From NCBI RefSeq assembly GCF_026210795.1, contig NC_089442.1, positions 1,984,001 to 2,048,000 of the forward strand: a stretch of DNA of 64,000 nucleotides. Reading direction: 5' to 3'. The translations under genes were made by a program, and so were the position numbers. Shown here piece by piece: positions 44,764 to 60,100 of the stretch. Within the stretch, counting starts at the first letter, position 1; each line of letters begins with the position of its first letter. Below the pieces are notes generated by a model. The model was given only the letters and a program-made list of their open reading frames with translations. It did not search any database and was not told the DNA's origin. Source of the stretch: Rhizophagus irregularis. Lineage: Eukaryota > Glomeromycota > Glomeromycetes > Glomerales > Glomeraceae.

Positions 44764-47411
44764 CGAATATACTACAATAATTAATTTTTAAATATAATCA
44801 AATGTCCCCTTTTTTTATTTTTTATTTTTTTTTTATATTATTTTTTTTTTTTCCTTCCTAATATACTTTATTCTTGTTCCTATATTTTTTTTTCTTTGCA
44901 ATACAGGTTATTGTATCGTTTTCATAATTGTAATATCCTTTAAATGCACCCCCCTTTTTTTTTCTTGTAAATTTTTTTTTCCTTTTAATTTTTTATACAT
45001 CATATTATTATTATCCCCTATATTATTATTACTATATTATTATCTATCACAATTCACAAATTAAGGTTTTAACATAAGGTTACATAAGTTTTTTCCTCTC
45101 CATATTTTATCATTTTATCTAACTATCTAAAGGAAATTATTAAAAGTATATATTAATAAACATCCATTTGTACAATAACGTGCATTATTTTTTTATTACG
45201 ATCAGAATTAATTGGTGTCAAGTGGTGAATGGTATTACCGTGTAATTGTATTAATGTAATATATAATTAATTTGTTTTCATAGGTATAACAATTAGTACA
45301 AATAGTCACGCAGTAAATAATTTACCGGGAGTGCAAAAAAAAAAAAAAAAAAATTGCGTAAAAAATGATTTATTAAATTTTTCATTATCAAAATCCATTG
45401 ATACTGTTAACCGAAACAATACAAATCTGATAGGTAGAAAATAATATTAAATAATAAACATTTGCACGATAATGATAATATTTTACAGCCAATATGCAAG
45501 TTTGTTATCATAAATAATAAATATAATCGTTTAGAGAGTACACATGATTGAAAAATGATTAAAATGATTGATTAGATTGATTATATTATAAAGGAATACA
45601 TTGTTCTATTTTTGTCTTTTTGATTTTTTGTATTTTTTTCCCAGGAAAAAGTTTTTCATTTTTTTTACGCCAAAAAAATTTTTATTATGTTATATTTATT
45701 ATAAGGTTTTTTCCTCAAAATGGCTCAAATTAGGTTTCTTTAATTTCTTTAAATAAACAATTAGGATTCTTTTAAATTTCTTTAAATAAACAATTAGGAT
45801 TCTTTTAAATTTCTTTAAAAATAAACAATTAGGTAGGATTCTTTTAAATTTCTTTTAATAAAATAATTATTAAAATAATTAGTTTTTTTTTTATTAAAAT
45901 ATATACTGTGTAATATATATGTATTTTTTATTTATTTTTTTTTACGAAAATATACATATATATATATATATATAATTATATATATATAAATTTTTTTATC
46001 TATTAATAAACGATCTTTGGGAATTTTTTTTTAAAGTTATTTTAGTTATTTTTTTTTTTTTACATTTTAATCAAAAATTTTTAAATAACTTCTTTTTTTT
46101 TTATTTCTTAAAATTTTTTAAAAAAGAAAGTAATAAATGTAATGTACGATATCATTATGATGTATTCATGCATTATGTTATCTTTTATCTTTCAAACCAT
46201 AATTTGAATGAAACTACAATTACGGTTATTTCTTTTTTTTTTTTTTTTTTTAAGAAAAAAAAACCTTTTTAAGGTAAAAAATATGAATTTTAAAAAATTT
46301 TTTATAATATATATAATAAAACGATATATATATAAAATAAAAACGCGATTTTTATAAAAAACGATCAATCATTTACAGTAATACAAATAAATTCTTTTCT
46401 TCCTTTATTAAACCCAAAAAGTTCAAGAAAGTTTAATAATAAAGTTTTTTTTTTAAAAAAAAAAAGTTTGAAAAAAAAAGAGTTTTGAATTTTTACGTAA
46501 TTCTTTTTTTTTTTTTACTATCCGATTAATATTATCCGATTATATATCCGATTATATAGTATATTATAGTGATTATATAGTGATTACATTATATTCATTT
46601 TATTATATTTTTAAATGATATCGATTATAGTTTTCATGCATGTGAAAAAAAAATATATATATAATTGTGTGCTTTTTTTCATTATTATTATTGGTTTATT
46701 TGATTTTATGGTTTTAAAAAGAGAAATACAAAAATGAAAAGCCACTTTATCTTTATTCAAAAAGTAAAAAATCATTTAAACTGTTTGAGCGGTTTATTTT
46801 CTTTGTTTTTATAAACAGTATATATATATATAATGGTATTTAACAGTATATTGGTTATATTGACAGAATGACAGTATATTATATAATATGTATAAATATA
46901 ATATATTGTCGATATTAATAATTTATATATTATTTGTACAGGAATCAATCAATTTTCCCCCCTTGCATATTTTAAGGATCCTGTGATCCAATATCGTGAC
47001 TTGCGTGACTTGTCCGTTCATCCCGAAAATCTGAATGCATGAATGATATATCTGTGGTGCAACTTATTTAAATATTCAAATTGTATTTTATTCGTATTTC
47101 AATTATTCTTTTTAAAACCTCTTTGTAAAACTTTTTTTTTTTTCTTATACTTTTTCGAATCATAAATCAAAGATTAATTAATATTAAATATGCAAAAATA
47201 AAAAAGTTTATGATATAAATATATTTTATTTCTTTTTCAAGGGACAAAAGAGTAACATGTAAAATATATATAAAAATATATATATATATATATATAATAT
47301 TATATACGTATAATTATAATAAATAATAAATAATAAATAATAAATTGAAAAAAAAAATATATCATGCTAATGTCATGTAATGTAAATACGTGATTATTTT
47401 TATAAATAATA
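44764..47411. other. Long AT-rich intergenic between convergent genes
   Basis: 2.6 kb without a gene, full of T-runs and (TA)n. 45,729-45,862 has four diverged ~32-35-bp units of AACAATTAGGATTCTTTTAA then ATTTCTTTAAAT. The 3' ends of the kinase homologue (plus) and MET17 (minus) both face this region. Confidence 0.45.
45729..45862. repeat. Four tandem ~33-bp units
   Basis: TTAGGATTCTTTTAAATTTC followed by TTTAAATAAACAA repeated four times with small indels. Non-coding. Confidence 0.75.
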
Positions 47412-50431
<3,020 letters not shown>

Positions 50432-50571
50432 TCGGTATCAGGACATTTCGCCGAAAGCCATTTCGCCAAAAAATAATCTCTGGCCTGAGTTATTTATAAT
50501 TCTGCATAATGTTGGCCCTATTTTTCGGCGAAACGTCCTTTCGGCGAAACGGCTTTCGGCGAAATGTACCG
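50432..50571. mobile_element. MITE with TTTCGCCGAAAG inverted repeats
   Basis: Left ACATTTCGCCGAAAGCCATT followed by TCGCC; right GGCGAAACGGCTTTCGGCGA then AATGT, with an extra internal copy CGGCGAAACGTCCTTTCGG. The middle contains ATAATTCTGCATAATG followed by TTGGCCC, shared with the element at 53,581. No coding capacity. Confidence 0.75.
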
Positions 50572-51790
50572 TAACCTTGATAAGTTATATTCGTTATCTT
50601 GTATCAAATATGTTACTTTTACTAATCACTGTAGTCTATGAACTTTACCTTTTAAATTTGTAAACTTCTTTAAATTTCACGGTTTAGGATGGGTTAAATT
50701 AGTTTAATATATGTTTATATGTACTGTATATGTAATAGATTGTAATTTTTTCAATAAAAAAAAAAATTTTTCTTTTTCTTTTTTACGCATAATCGTTTCG
50801 TTAATAAATACGCGCTTATACAGTATGTTTTAAGATCATGATAATTTATTTCAATGATAAAAGTTATTAGGATTGCTAATTTAGTAGAATAATGCGTTGG
50901 AAAGAATTAGCCGAGTGGATTTGTTAAAAGTCAAGATTTGTTATTATACTTTTAAGGTCACTTTTGATTTATTTTTATTTTTATGTTTCAGACGAACCTA
51001 CAAATTACAAGGACAACAAATAAATTGAGCCGAAAGTAATTCTATCACTAACGAACAAAACGCCACAAAAGGCAGTGACATCTGACCTTGAAGAAGAGAG
51101 AAACGGGACGGGTCCACGACCGTACCCAGAGCTCACCAACCGGAAAGAAATAAAAAAGAGAACCAAACATAAAAATACTGTCTAGTATCTAACAAATTAT
51201 TATATATATAAAAAGAAAATAAATCTATATCATTAAACCAAAAATTATCTCGATGGGTTGTCCAAGCTCCCGAATGTAAAAAATTGCTTGAAGTCCATCT
51301 AACATGTGCTTTAGCGTTGAAAAACCTCCACGTCGAGAATATGGAGTAGTTGTGACATTTCTATGAGTATAGGCTCGTCGAGCATTAGATTGGTGATCCT
51401 CAGCCACCGGCGGAATCAATTCAGTAGTTTTTCGGTAACGTCGAGAGTAAAATTTCTTTTTCGTTTTCGTAATGGCACGGGATTTTCCCCATTCTTTAAC
51501 GTGTTTGTTGCGCCGATTCCAAATTAAGGAGTCAATTTTCTCCATAATAATATTCATAAAGTCAGTAAAAATTTTAAAACGTGATTTCTTTTTCGGAATA
51601 TAATTGTAAGTTGTATTAGAAGGTAAAAAGGGTGTTCGGAGGATAATCCTCCGACAAAAGTGTCGTCAAAAAGTTTGGAAGCGTCGATACTAGCCTCCAG
51701 TCCAAAATCTTTGTCTTTAATTTCATCTTTAATAAGATTATAAAGGATAGTTTTGTGTGATGTTATAATGTTAAGAATATTGTCCGTATG

Positions 51791-52605
51791 TAGTGTTCCG
51801 AAAGGGTCAGGTCAACCCCGGGTTATTTGACCCGACCCGTGTTTAAAATCCGAATCGAGTTTATCATTATTTGACACGAGTCTTATATTCAACCCGACCC
51901 GTCGGGTCAGGGTCACACCTTTGCTTGACCCGGGTTGACCCAGGTTTAATCAAATATTTATATTTAAAATATTTACAAATGTTTATGTTACATGATTTTT
52001 AATTTCTAACTTTGTTTGTGTATAAAATGAGTGAGGGTGAGAAATTAACTCTTGGAAAGCGAACTTATTTTAAGAAGTCTATAACCCTTGAGCAGATCGA
52101 AATCAAGATGTTCTACTATGATGGAAGGTATATATTTAATAATAACTAGTATATTTTAGATTTTATTAAATCGTTATGAAAATATACTAGTAAAATATAG
52201 TAAAGTATTCACAGTTTTACACCTAGCAGCAATGGTAAGAGATTATCTTGTAATTGAATAATATTAAAATTGGTTAAATTTTTTTTTTTACCTGTAATTA
52301 AAAGTGTTACAGTTGAAGATTTTTTCTGGAGGAACCGGCCAAAAGAAGCAAAACCAAATACAAATTGCGCGTGTATATGTTTGAAATCAGGCTGGGCGTA
52401 AGGAGGATTTAAAAAATTATATATTTTAAACATATGAAAATTTTATTTGGATCTGGGTTATCCGGGAGTTAAACTATATCGGGTCGGGTCAGAGGTCAGG
52501 TCATGTAAATATTAACCCGGGTATTTGTACGGGTTGGTTTTTATACTCGAGTCAAGTTCAAATACATCCTCAAACCCGACCCGACTCGACCCTTTCGGAA
52601 CACTA
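51791..52605. mobile_element. hAT-type non-autonomous element inside the LINE
   Basis: 815 bp with 18-bp perfect terminal inverted repeats, TAGTGTTCCGAAAGGGTC and GACCCTTTCGGAACACTA, flanked by the 8-bp direct repeat TCCGTATG (51,783-51,790 and 52,606-52,613), diagnostic of hAT transposition. Subterminal GACCCG/CGGGTC motifs are repeated many times at both ends. Internal coding scraps include a plus-strand stretch from an ATG at 52,027 (MSEGEKLTLGKRTYFKKS) and one reading VTVEDFFWRNRPKEAKPNT at about 52,305, possibly remnants of a transposase N-terminus. The insertion splits the LINE reading frame. Confidence 0.92.
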
Positions 52606-53580
52606 TCCGTATGAGAAGGGCACAAGCCTACATGTTCATTATTATATATGGCAATATTACATTCCACACACGGAACATGGTCTAAAGGGTATAAGCGTGG
52701 ATAATTTCTTTGCTGAATATCAATTGTTGGATAAATAAAATTGTATTTTTTGAGTTTCGCTCCTTGTTTTTTAGATAGTTTGTCGCTGCATGGCACGTGA
52801 TTGAGTCATTCTTTAGTGAACGTCCAATCGATGTCACAATTATGGAGTTGTGTTTTGATAGATGTGAAAGAAGAGTTGTTAATCATAGAGTTAAAAATTA
52901 AAGGTTGAATCACATTTTGAGAATCTCGGTCGATCACGTGCATATTGTTCCACGAAACTAAACCGAGACTTTGTTGATGAAAAATTTGTGGTTGACCACG
53001 ATGGGATGTACTACGACATGTGAACCGATTCGCCAGTTCATCTGCTTTTTGTTCCATTCATTGTCACTATGTCCTTTGACTTTGTGTAGAGTAATTAGTA
53101 AATGTTTGTGATGAATTAGGTAAAAAATAAGATCCCAAATTAAAAAATTAGTTTTGTTTCAATTTTCGTCGAGGGCTGATAATAGGTGAATGTAAGAGCG
53201 TATTAAAAGTTGTGGAAGGAAAAAAGACAGTTGATCCTTTGAAAGAAACTTGTGGTGTGTTTGGTTGACATTGAATCCAACCATAACCGTTCAGGCAACG
53301 CGTGTTTCCTATAAATTTAACAGAACCATCTGTGTAGAATGTTGGTAAAGTTTCTTTTTGAAGTTCGGACGCTAAAAATTTTAATTCTTTTTTAATATTA
53401 ACATGGCATAATAAAGCCATATCAATGTGTTCATATATGGATAATAAAAAGGAATCTTCATTTGAAGATAATGATGAATTATTTTCAGTAGGAGTAATAA
53501 TTTTAGCGGACTATTATCTAATTTTAAAAAATATTCAAAAGCTATGTGTGTATGTAAAGGTTTAGTAACTACGTAAAAAG

Positions 53581-53722
53581 GGGGTCTGGTACGAAATCCC
53601 GAACTCTAATTCTGGTCAAACACATCACGTGATCCCACATAATTCTGCATAATGCGGGCCATTTGTCGGGATTTCGTACCATTCAGGATTTTGGACCGTC
53701 GGGATTTTGTACGGATCCCGTA
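53581..53722. mobile_element. MITE with GGTACGAAATCCCGA inverted repeats
   Basis: Left GGTCTGGTACGAAATCCCGA, right TCGGGATTTTGTACGGATCC plus an internal TCGGGATTTCGTACC. The centre has ATAATTCTGCATAATGCGGG followed by CC, matching the centre of the 50,432 element. Interrupts the LINE remnant. Confidence 0.7.
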
Positions 53723-54127
53723 TCATGATGTGTTTGATTAGGAATATAGTGTTCGAGGTAAGTAATTGAGGAATATGTGGTGGATTCTTGTGCGTGATAA
53801 TGTTTTACCGTGTTTTACCAAATATAATTTGCTTTTGTTGATTGTTCCAGTGGATAGACCATTGGAATTTAGGTGTCGTAATTGAGGGAAGAATTTCAGG
53901 AGATTTGTGGGTACGATTAATTTCACTAATCACGTCTTTTAGAGGATGTGTGAGGCGTAAGTTGTTGCTAAGTACATAATTGTCTTTTAGATTTTGATAC
54001 CAATTTGGTATTTTGCCTTTGTAGTTGTTATTATTGTTACGTTTTACATCGTCCCAGGAGAGTAAATAGCATCCATCCAGGGATTTAAGGTCACTTTTGA
54101 TTAACTGTAAATATTATTATTATTATT

Positions 54128-55139
54128 AAGAGCCGATCCGCCTACGAACGACAGAAAATTACTATATAAATTCGGGGTGAGGTTATTATAAAAATGCCAA
54201 AATTGGCTAAATTTTATGGGCTATAAAAACCGCAGATCATCATGCTGTGGCACCAAAATTCACATGATGATTCCTTAAATGTCAAAATGAAAAAAATAAA
54301 AAAAAATTGAGAAATTTATTTATTTGTTCAAAACTTTACTTTGAGGCAGCGTCAGATTTGACAGGTATGTATATATATATATATGAGAATTTCAAGTCGT
54401 ATATTACGTTATTTTAACATATATGAACACTTAAAATTATGTTCTCATGTATTTTATATGTTTGAAACTACTTGTTTTATATAATTCTAATATTTTCTCT
54501 TGCTTTTAGTTCACATGTTACTATGATCTCTTTCTATTTTCATGAGGAGTAACCCGTAAATTAATTTCAAATGGTGGAAGTTTTGGTATATGTATTCTTA
54601 TCTAGTTTTTCAATTTGAGTGCATCACACAAACTCTTAGCGTTAGTTTGCAAAATATTATTAGCTTTTTGAAAGTGTTGTAACAATAATATAAAAAAAAA
54701 TAACATACAATTACCAGAACAATAGGTAATAATGGCTTTTAGAAGGATTTATATAGCAGATAGGTTATTTTAGGTTGAATTTTTCATTTTTAGATCTTTT
54801 CTATTTGTACGTTAGTTACGCTTGTTTTTAGCCAAAAAACCATCCCTTTGACAATAATATTTGAGTAATTTTCATGCGTGAAGCAATTTTACTGAATAAA
54901 TGAATATTTAAGACACGGTAGGTGTCAGATTTTAGCGTTTATTGTGAGTTTCTATGTGAAAATATTTTTCTCGATATTTTTCTTGGCATTTTTAAGTTTC
55001 ATCACATGACTTGGTATCACAACATGATTTGTGATGATTTTGATTGGCAAAATTTTGCCTATTTAGTTTATTTTTTGCAATAAAATTTCCCCCGAATTTA
55101 TATAGTAATTTTCTGTCGATCATAGGCGGATCGAATCTT
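54128..55139. mobile_element. TIR element, ~1.0 kb
   Basis: Terminal inverted repeats of about 50 bp with few mismatches: left GATCCGCCTACGAACGACAG then AAAATTACTATATAAATTCG, right its complement ending CATAGGCGGATCGAATCTT. The inner part has AT-rich sequence and no transposase frame. Target duplication not clear (TAA/TTA edges). Confidence 0.75.
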
Positions 55140-57132
55140 AAAGTTTATTGTAGTCACATGAGCAAATGTTTATCCTTGCGCTTTTGTCTAAATTATTCGA
55201 ATGAATAATTATACAATATGTGAATATTAATTGTACAGATAGTATAGATAGAATATAAAACTATAAATTATAATATTATAAAAGATTTTACTTGAATTGA
55301 TCTTTAATTTCGGTTTATTTTATTTTATTTTATTTATTTTTTTTTTGTGGCAATTTACGCTATGCAAGGCGTATATTATTACAGTAATCAATTAATAACA
55401 ACGAAATTTAACACTATTTAAAATTATATTACATTAACCAGTTAAAAGGTTCAATTATTATTTAATGAAAATTTATTTAATTCGTCGGTATTATCGTGAC
55501 ATACTTAATATTTTTATTCCGAGTTATTAAGATATTTATTAAGTATCTTAAACTTAATATATATATTTATCACCTGGCTACTAATTGGTATTTAGGATTT
55601 TTTCCGCCAGTTATAAACTGGCGGACCAATTAGTATATCTAGGATGATAAAAAAGTTATTTACTGATCTAGTTTAGTATATAAATGGGTTATCATCCGAA
55701 AAAAATTATTTATTTATTGTAAACAAATAATTGATAAACAAATAAAAAAGGATAATCACATGAAATTGGTAATAGTTACAGCTGGTAAAATTTTTTTTTT
55801 TAAAATCTCGTTTGCAAAATAATTATTATTTTTACCAATATTATCAGTTATATGTATGTGGATATTTACATATACAGAAAATTTGATTGTTTTGATTATT
55901 ATTGTTTATTCAATTCAGTATACTTATAATCAGTTATATGTAAATTTCCAATTAGATTTAAGAAGAAAAATATTTAATTGCTTTTTTATATAAAAAAAAC
56001 AGTAGTCAAATAATATTAATAAAAGAAGAAAAAAATTTAAAAAGAAAAAAAAAATATTAATATTAGTAATCAAAAATCAGGAATTCACAGTCTCTAGCAT
56101 TATTTCTTATCCCACAATTTTTGAAAAAAAAAAAATATAAATATAAGTACCAGTTGACTGTATGGGTGGATGTCCCCCAGCATTACCCACAAATTTTCAC
56201 CTATATATATAAAACTTAATTTTAGCCTGAATTGTCAAGCATTTATTTATTAAAATTTGAAAATATTTTTATAATTAAACAATTCATGATTTTACCGATC
56301 AGTGGAGCAACATTTTTGCTGATCACTAATTAAATTTGGAAAATTGCAGAAATTAGACATTAGAAACCCGATTTATTTATATTTGTAAAAAGGAGATGGC
56401 TGAAATTCACATGTAATACCGTAACTACACACCTTAATTGGAGTGCTTTTTTTATAACTTTATATTTTATTTCAAAATTTTTTAATAGTGAAAAGCATAG
56501 CATAGCGGACATGCTTTTATCACTTTGCTGATCATTCATCAATCATATAATATATCATGTCACATAATTTTGAAGATACGGTTAAAGCCATAAAATGCTG
56601 GGCCAAACTATATATACTAATGTTTTTTTAGCAGTATAATTTATGAAAAATAAAAAAATATATATTGTCAAAGTTAACCTTAAACCAAAATTTTCAATAA
56701 TTAGATAACTGTTTAAAGAATTTTTTTGATAAATTTAATATGCAGTAAATTTAAATGAATGTTAAATTGTCTATATAAAATTATTATTATGTAGGATTTT
56801 CAATCAAAGTAATTATAGCGAAGTGACAAATGATTGACAAAATTGTGATAAAGTAAAAATAAATGATAATCATTTCATTGGTGCTTAATAATCACCTAAG
56901 ATGAAATGATTAATCAGTTACTGCGATTTTGTAATAATTGATCTACATTCCAGTTTGTTTGTCATATACGCAATGATGCAATGCTTGTACTTGTGATCAA
57001 CGCTTTTGCACATAATGTATTTTGCATAAATATTATTACCATATTTATTACTAATAAAGGCGCTCAATAAAAAAAAAAAATATTTACTTTATCTTTTCCA
57101 GTTGGGGAGAATTTGAGAATTTTGATATAGTA
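55140..57132. other. Intergenic and 5' flank of third kinase
   Basis: AT-rich, no gene. A perfect hairpin CCGCCAGTT-ATA-AACTGGCGG lies at 55,604-55,624 within a larger imperfect inverted repeat (TACTAATTGGTAT ... ACCAATTAGTATA). At 56,590 TAAAATGCTGGGCCAAACTA resembles 10,108. Just before the kinase start, TTATCTTTTCCAG at 57,089-57,101 is a good splice acceptor, and from 57,102 the frame is open into the ATG at 57,133 (WGEFENFDIV), so an upstream exon may exist. Confidence 0.4.
55604..55624. repeat. Perfect 9-bp-stem hairpin
   Basis: CCGCCAGTT, loop ATA, AACTGGCGG; GC-rich island in A/T surroundings, with a second outer inverted pair about 12-15 bp away. Possibly the remnant of a small palindromic element. 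Confidence 0.6.
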
Positions 57133-60100
57133 ATGGACCAACGTATTGAAGGTATATCAAATAAGCTGAAATATTAAGTTTTTATTTATAAACAATTCAT
57201 GTTTAATATTTTACATAATTCAACTAATTATATTCTTAATTTAAATAACTAGATTGTAAGTAATATATATAATTTACAGTAAATGCATTTTATATTGTCT
57301 TTATATTAACTAATTAATAATTAATAATACTATAGGGTGTAAGTTATATGATATCTATATTTGTATTATTTATATAATTTAAACTAACTAATTTCTTTAT
57401 TTAAAAAATTATTAAATAATATAGGGAGTAGTAAGTTATTTATTTAATTCTATTATTACTTATTGTTATAATATTTACATATAATTTAAACTATCTAATT
57501 TCTTTATTTAAAAAATTATTTTGTAATTTATTTAGCTGGTAAGTCATAAGTTATTTATTTAATTCTATTATTACTTATTGTTATAATATTTACATATAAT
57601 TTAAACTATCTAATTTCTTTATTTAAAAAATTATTAAATAATATAGCGCGTAAGTTATTTATTTAATTCTATTATTACTTATTGTTATAATATTTACATA
57701 TAATTTAAACTATCTAATTTCTTTATTTAAAAAATTATTTTGTAATTTATTTAGCTGGTAAGTCATAAGTTATTTATTTAATTCTATTATTACTTATTGT
57801 TATAATATTTACATATAATTTAAACTATCTAATTTCTTTATTTAAAAAATTATTAAATAATATAGCGCGTAAGTTATTTATTTAATTCTATTATTACTTA
57901 TTGTTATAATATTTACATATAATTTAAACTATCTAATTTCTTTATTTAAAAAATTATTTCGTAGATGGTAAGTTGTTTATTTAATTCTATTATTACTTAT
58001 TGTTATAATATTTACATATAATTTAAACTATCTAATTTCTTTATTTAAAAAATTATTAAATAATATAGCGTGTAAGTTATTTATTTAATTCTATTATTAC
58101 TTATTGTTATAATATTTACATATAATTTAAACTATCTAATTTCTTTATTTAAAAAATTATTTTGTAATTTATTTAGTTGGTAAGTCATAAGTTGTTTATT
58201 TAATTCTATTATTACTTATTGTTATAATATTTACATATAATTTAAACTATCTAATTTCTTTATTTAAAAAATTATTAAATAATATAGCGCGTAAGTTATT
58301 TATTTAATTCTATTATTACTTATTGTTATAATATTTACATATAATTTAAACTATCTAATTTCTTTATTTAAAAAATTATTTTGTAATTTATTTAGTTGGT
58401 AAGTCATAAGTTGTTTATTTAATTCTATTATTACTTATTGTTATAATATTTACATATAATTTAAACTATCTAATTTCTTTATTTAAAAAATTATTAAATA
58501 ATATAGCGCGTAAGTTATTTATTTAATTCTATTATTACTTATTGTTATAATATTTACATATAATTTAAACTATCTAATTTCTTTATTTATTTAATAGATC
58601 GTAAGTTATAAGTTATTTATTTAATTCTATTATTACTTATTGTTATAATATTTACATATAATTTAAACTATCTAATTTCTTTATTTATTTAATAGATCGT
58701 AAGTTATAAATTATTTATTTAATTCTATTATTACTTATTGTTATAATATTTACATATAATTTAAACTATCTAATTTCTTTATTTAAAAAATTATTAAATA
58801 ATATAGGGGGTAAGTTATTTATTTAATTCTATTATTACTTATTGTTATAATATTTACATATAATTTAAACTATCTAATTTCTTTATTTAAAAAATTATTT
58901 CGTAGATGGTAAGTTGTTTATTTAATTCTATTATTACTTATTGTTATAATATTTACATATAATTTAAACTATCTAATTTCTTTATTTATTTAATAGATTG
59001 TAAGTTATAAATTATTTATTTAATTCTATTATTACTTATTGTTATAATATTTACATATAATTTAAACTATCTAATTTCTTTATTTAAAAAATTATTTCGT
59101 AGATGGTAAGTTGTTTATTTAATTCTATTATTACTTATTGTTATAATATTTACATATAATTTAAACTATCTAATTTCTTTATTTATTTAATAGATCGTAA
59201 GTTATAAATTATTTATTTAATTCTATTATTACTTATTGTTATAATATTTACATATAATTTAAACTATCTAATTTCTTTATTTATTTAATAGATCGTAAGT
59301 TATAAATTATTTATTTAATTCTATTATTACTTATTGTTATAATATTTACATATAATTTAAACTATCTAATTTCTTTATTTAAAAAATTATTTTGTAATTT
59401 ATTTAGCTGGTAAGTCATAAGTTGTTTATTTAATTCTATTATTACTTATTGTTATAATATTTACATATAATTTAAACTATCTAATTTCTTTATTTAAAAA
59501 ATTATTAAATAATATAGCATGTAAGTTATTTATTTAATTCTATTATTACTTATTGTTATAATATTTACATATAATTTAAACTATCTAATTTCTTTATTTA
59601 AAAAATTATTTCGTAGATGGTAAGTTGTTTATTTAATTCTATTATTACTTATTGTTATAATATTTACATATAATTTAAACTATCTAATTTCTTTATTTAT
59701 TTAATAGATCGTAAGTTATAAATTATTTATTTAATTCTATTATTACTTATTGTTATAATATTTACATATAATTTAAACTATCTAATTTCTTTATTTATTT
59801 AATAGATCGTAAGTTATAAATTATTTATTTAATTCTATTATTACTTATTGTTATAATATTTACATATAATTTAAACTATCTAATTTCTTTATTTAAAAAA
59901 TTATTTTGTAATTTATTTAGCTGGTAAGTCATAAGTTGTTTATTTAATTCTATTATTACTTATTGTTATAATATTTACATATAATTTAAACTATCTAATT
60001 TCTTTATTTAAAAAATTATTAAATAATATAGCATGTAAGTTATTTATTTAATTCTATTATTACTTATTGTTATAATATTTACATATAATTTAAACTATCT

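Larger units (their letters stand above)
50970..54083 (-). mobile_element. 5'-truncated LINE with RNase H, 19-bp target duplication
   Basis: Flanked by the direct repeat TTTAAGGTCACTTTTGATT at 50,951-50,969 and 54,084-54,102. The left (3') end of the minus-strand copy is A-rich (on that strand CATAAAAATAAAAATAAA), as expected for target-primed insertion. Recognisable minus-strand pieces in order: WYQNLKDNYVLSNNL, an RNase H start FYTDGSVKFIGNTRCLNGYG, KVKGHSDNEWN, the zinc-knuckle-like HVPCVECNIAIYNNEHVGLC, and a C-terminal SLIWNRRNKHVKEWGKS. The reverse transcriptase proper is absent, there are several frameshifts, and the RNase H has lost its central part. Two younger elements (51,791-52,605 and about 53,581-53,722) are inserted in it. 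Confidence 0.9.

Noticed and set aside
51791-52605. LTR retrotransposon interpretation of the repeated CGGGTC ends
   Set aside because: The ends are inverted, not direct, and the target duplication is 8 bp, which fits hAT.
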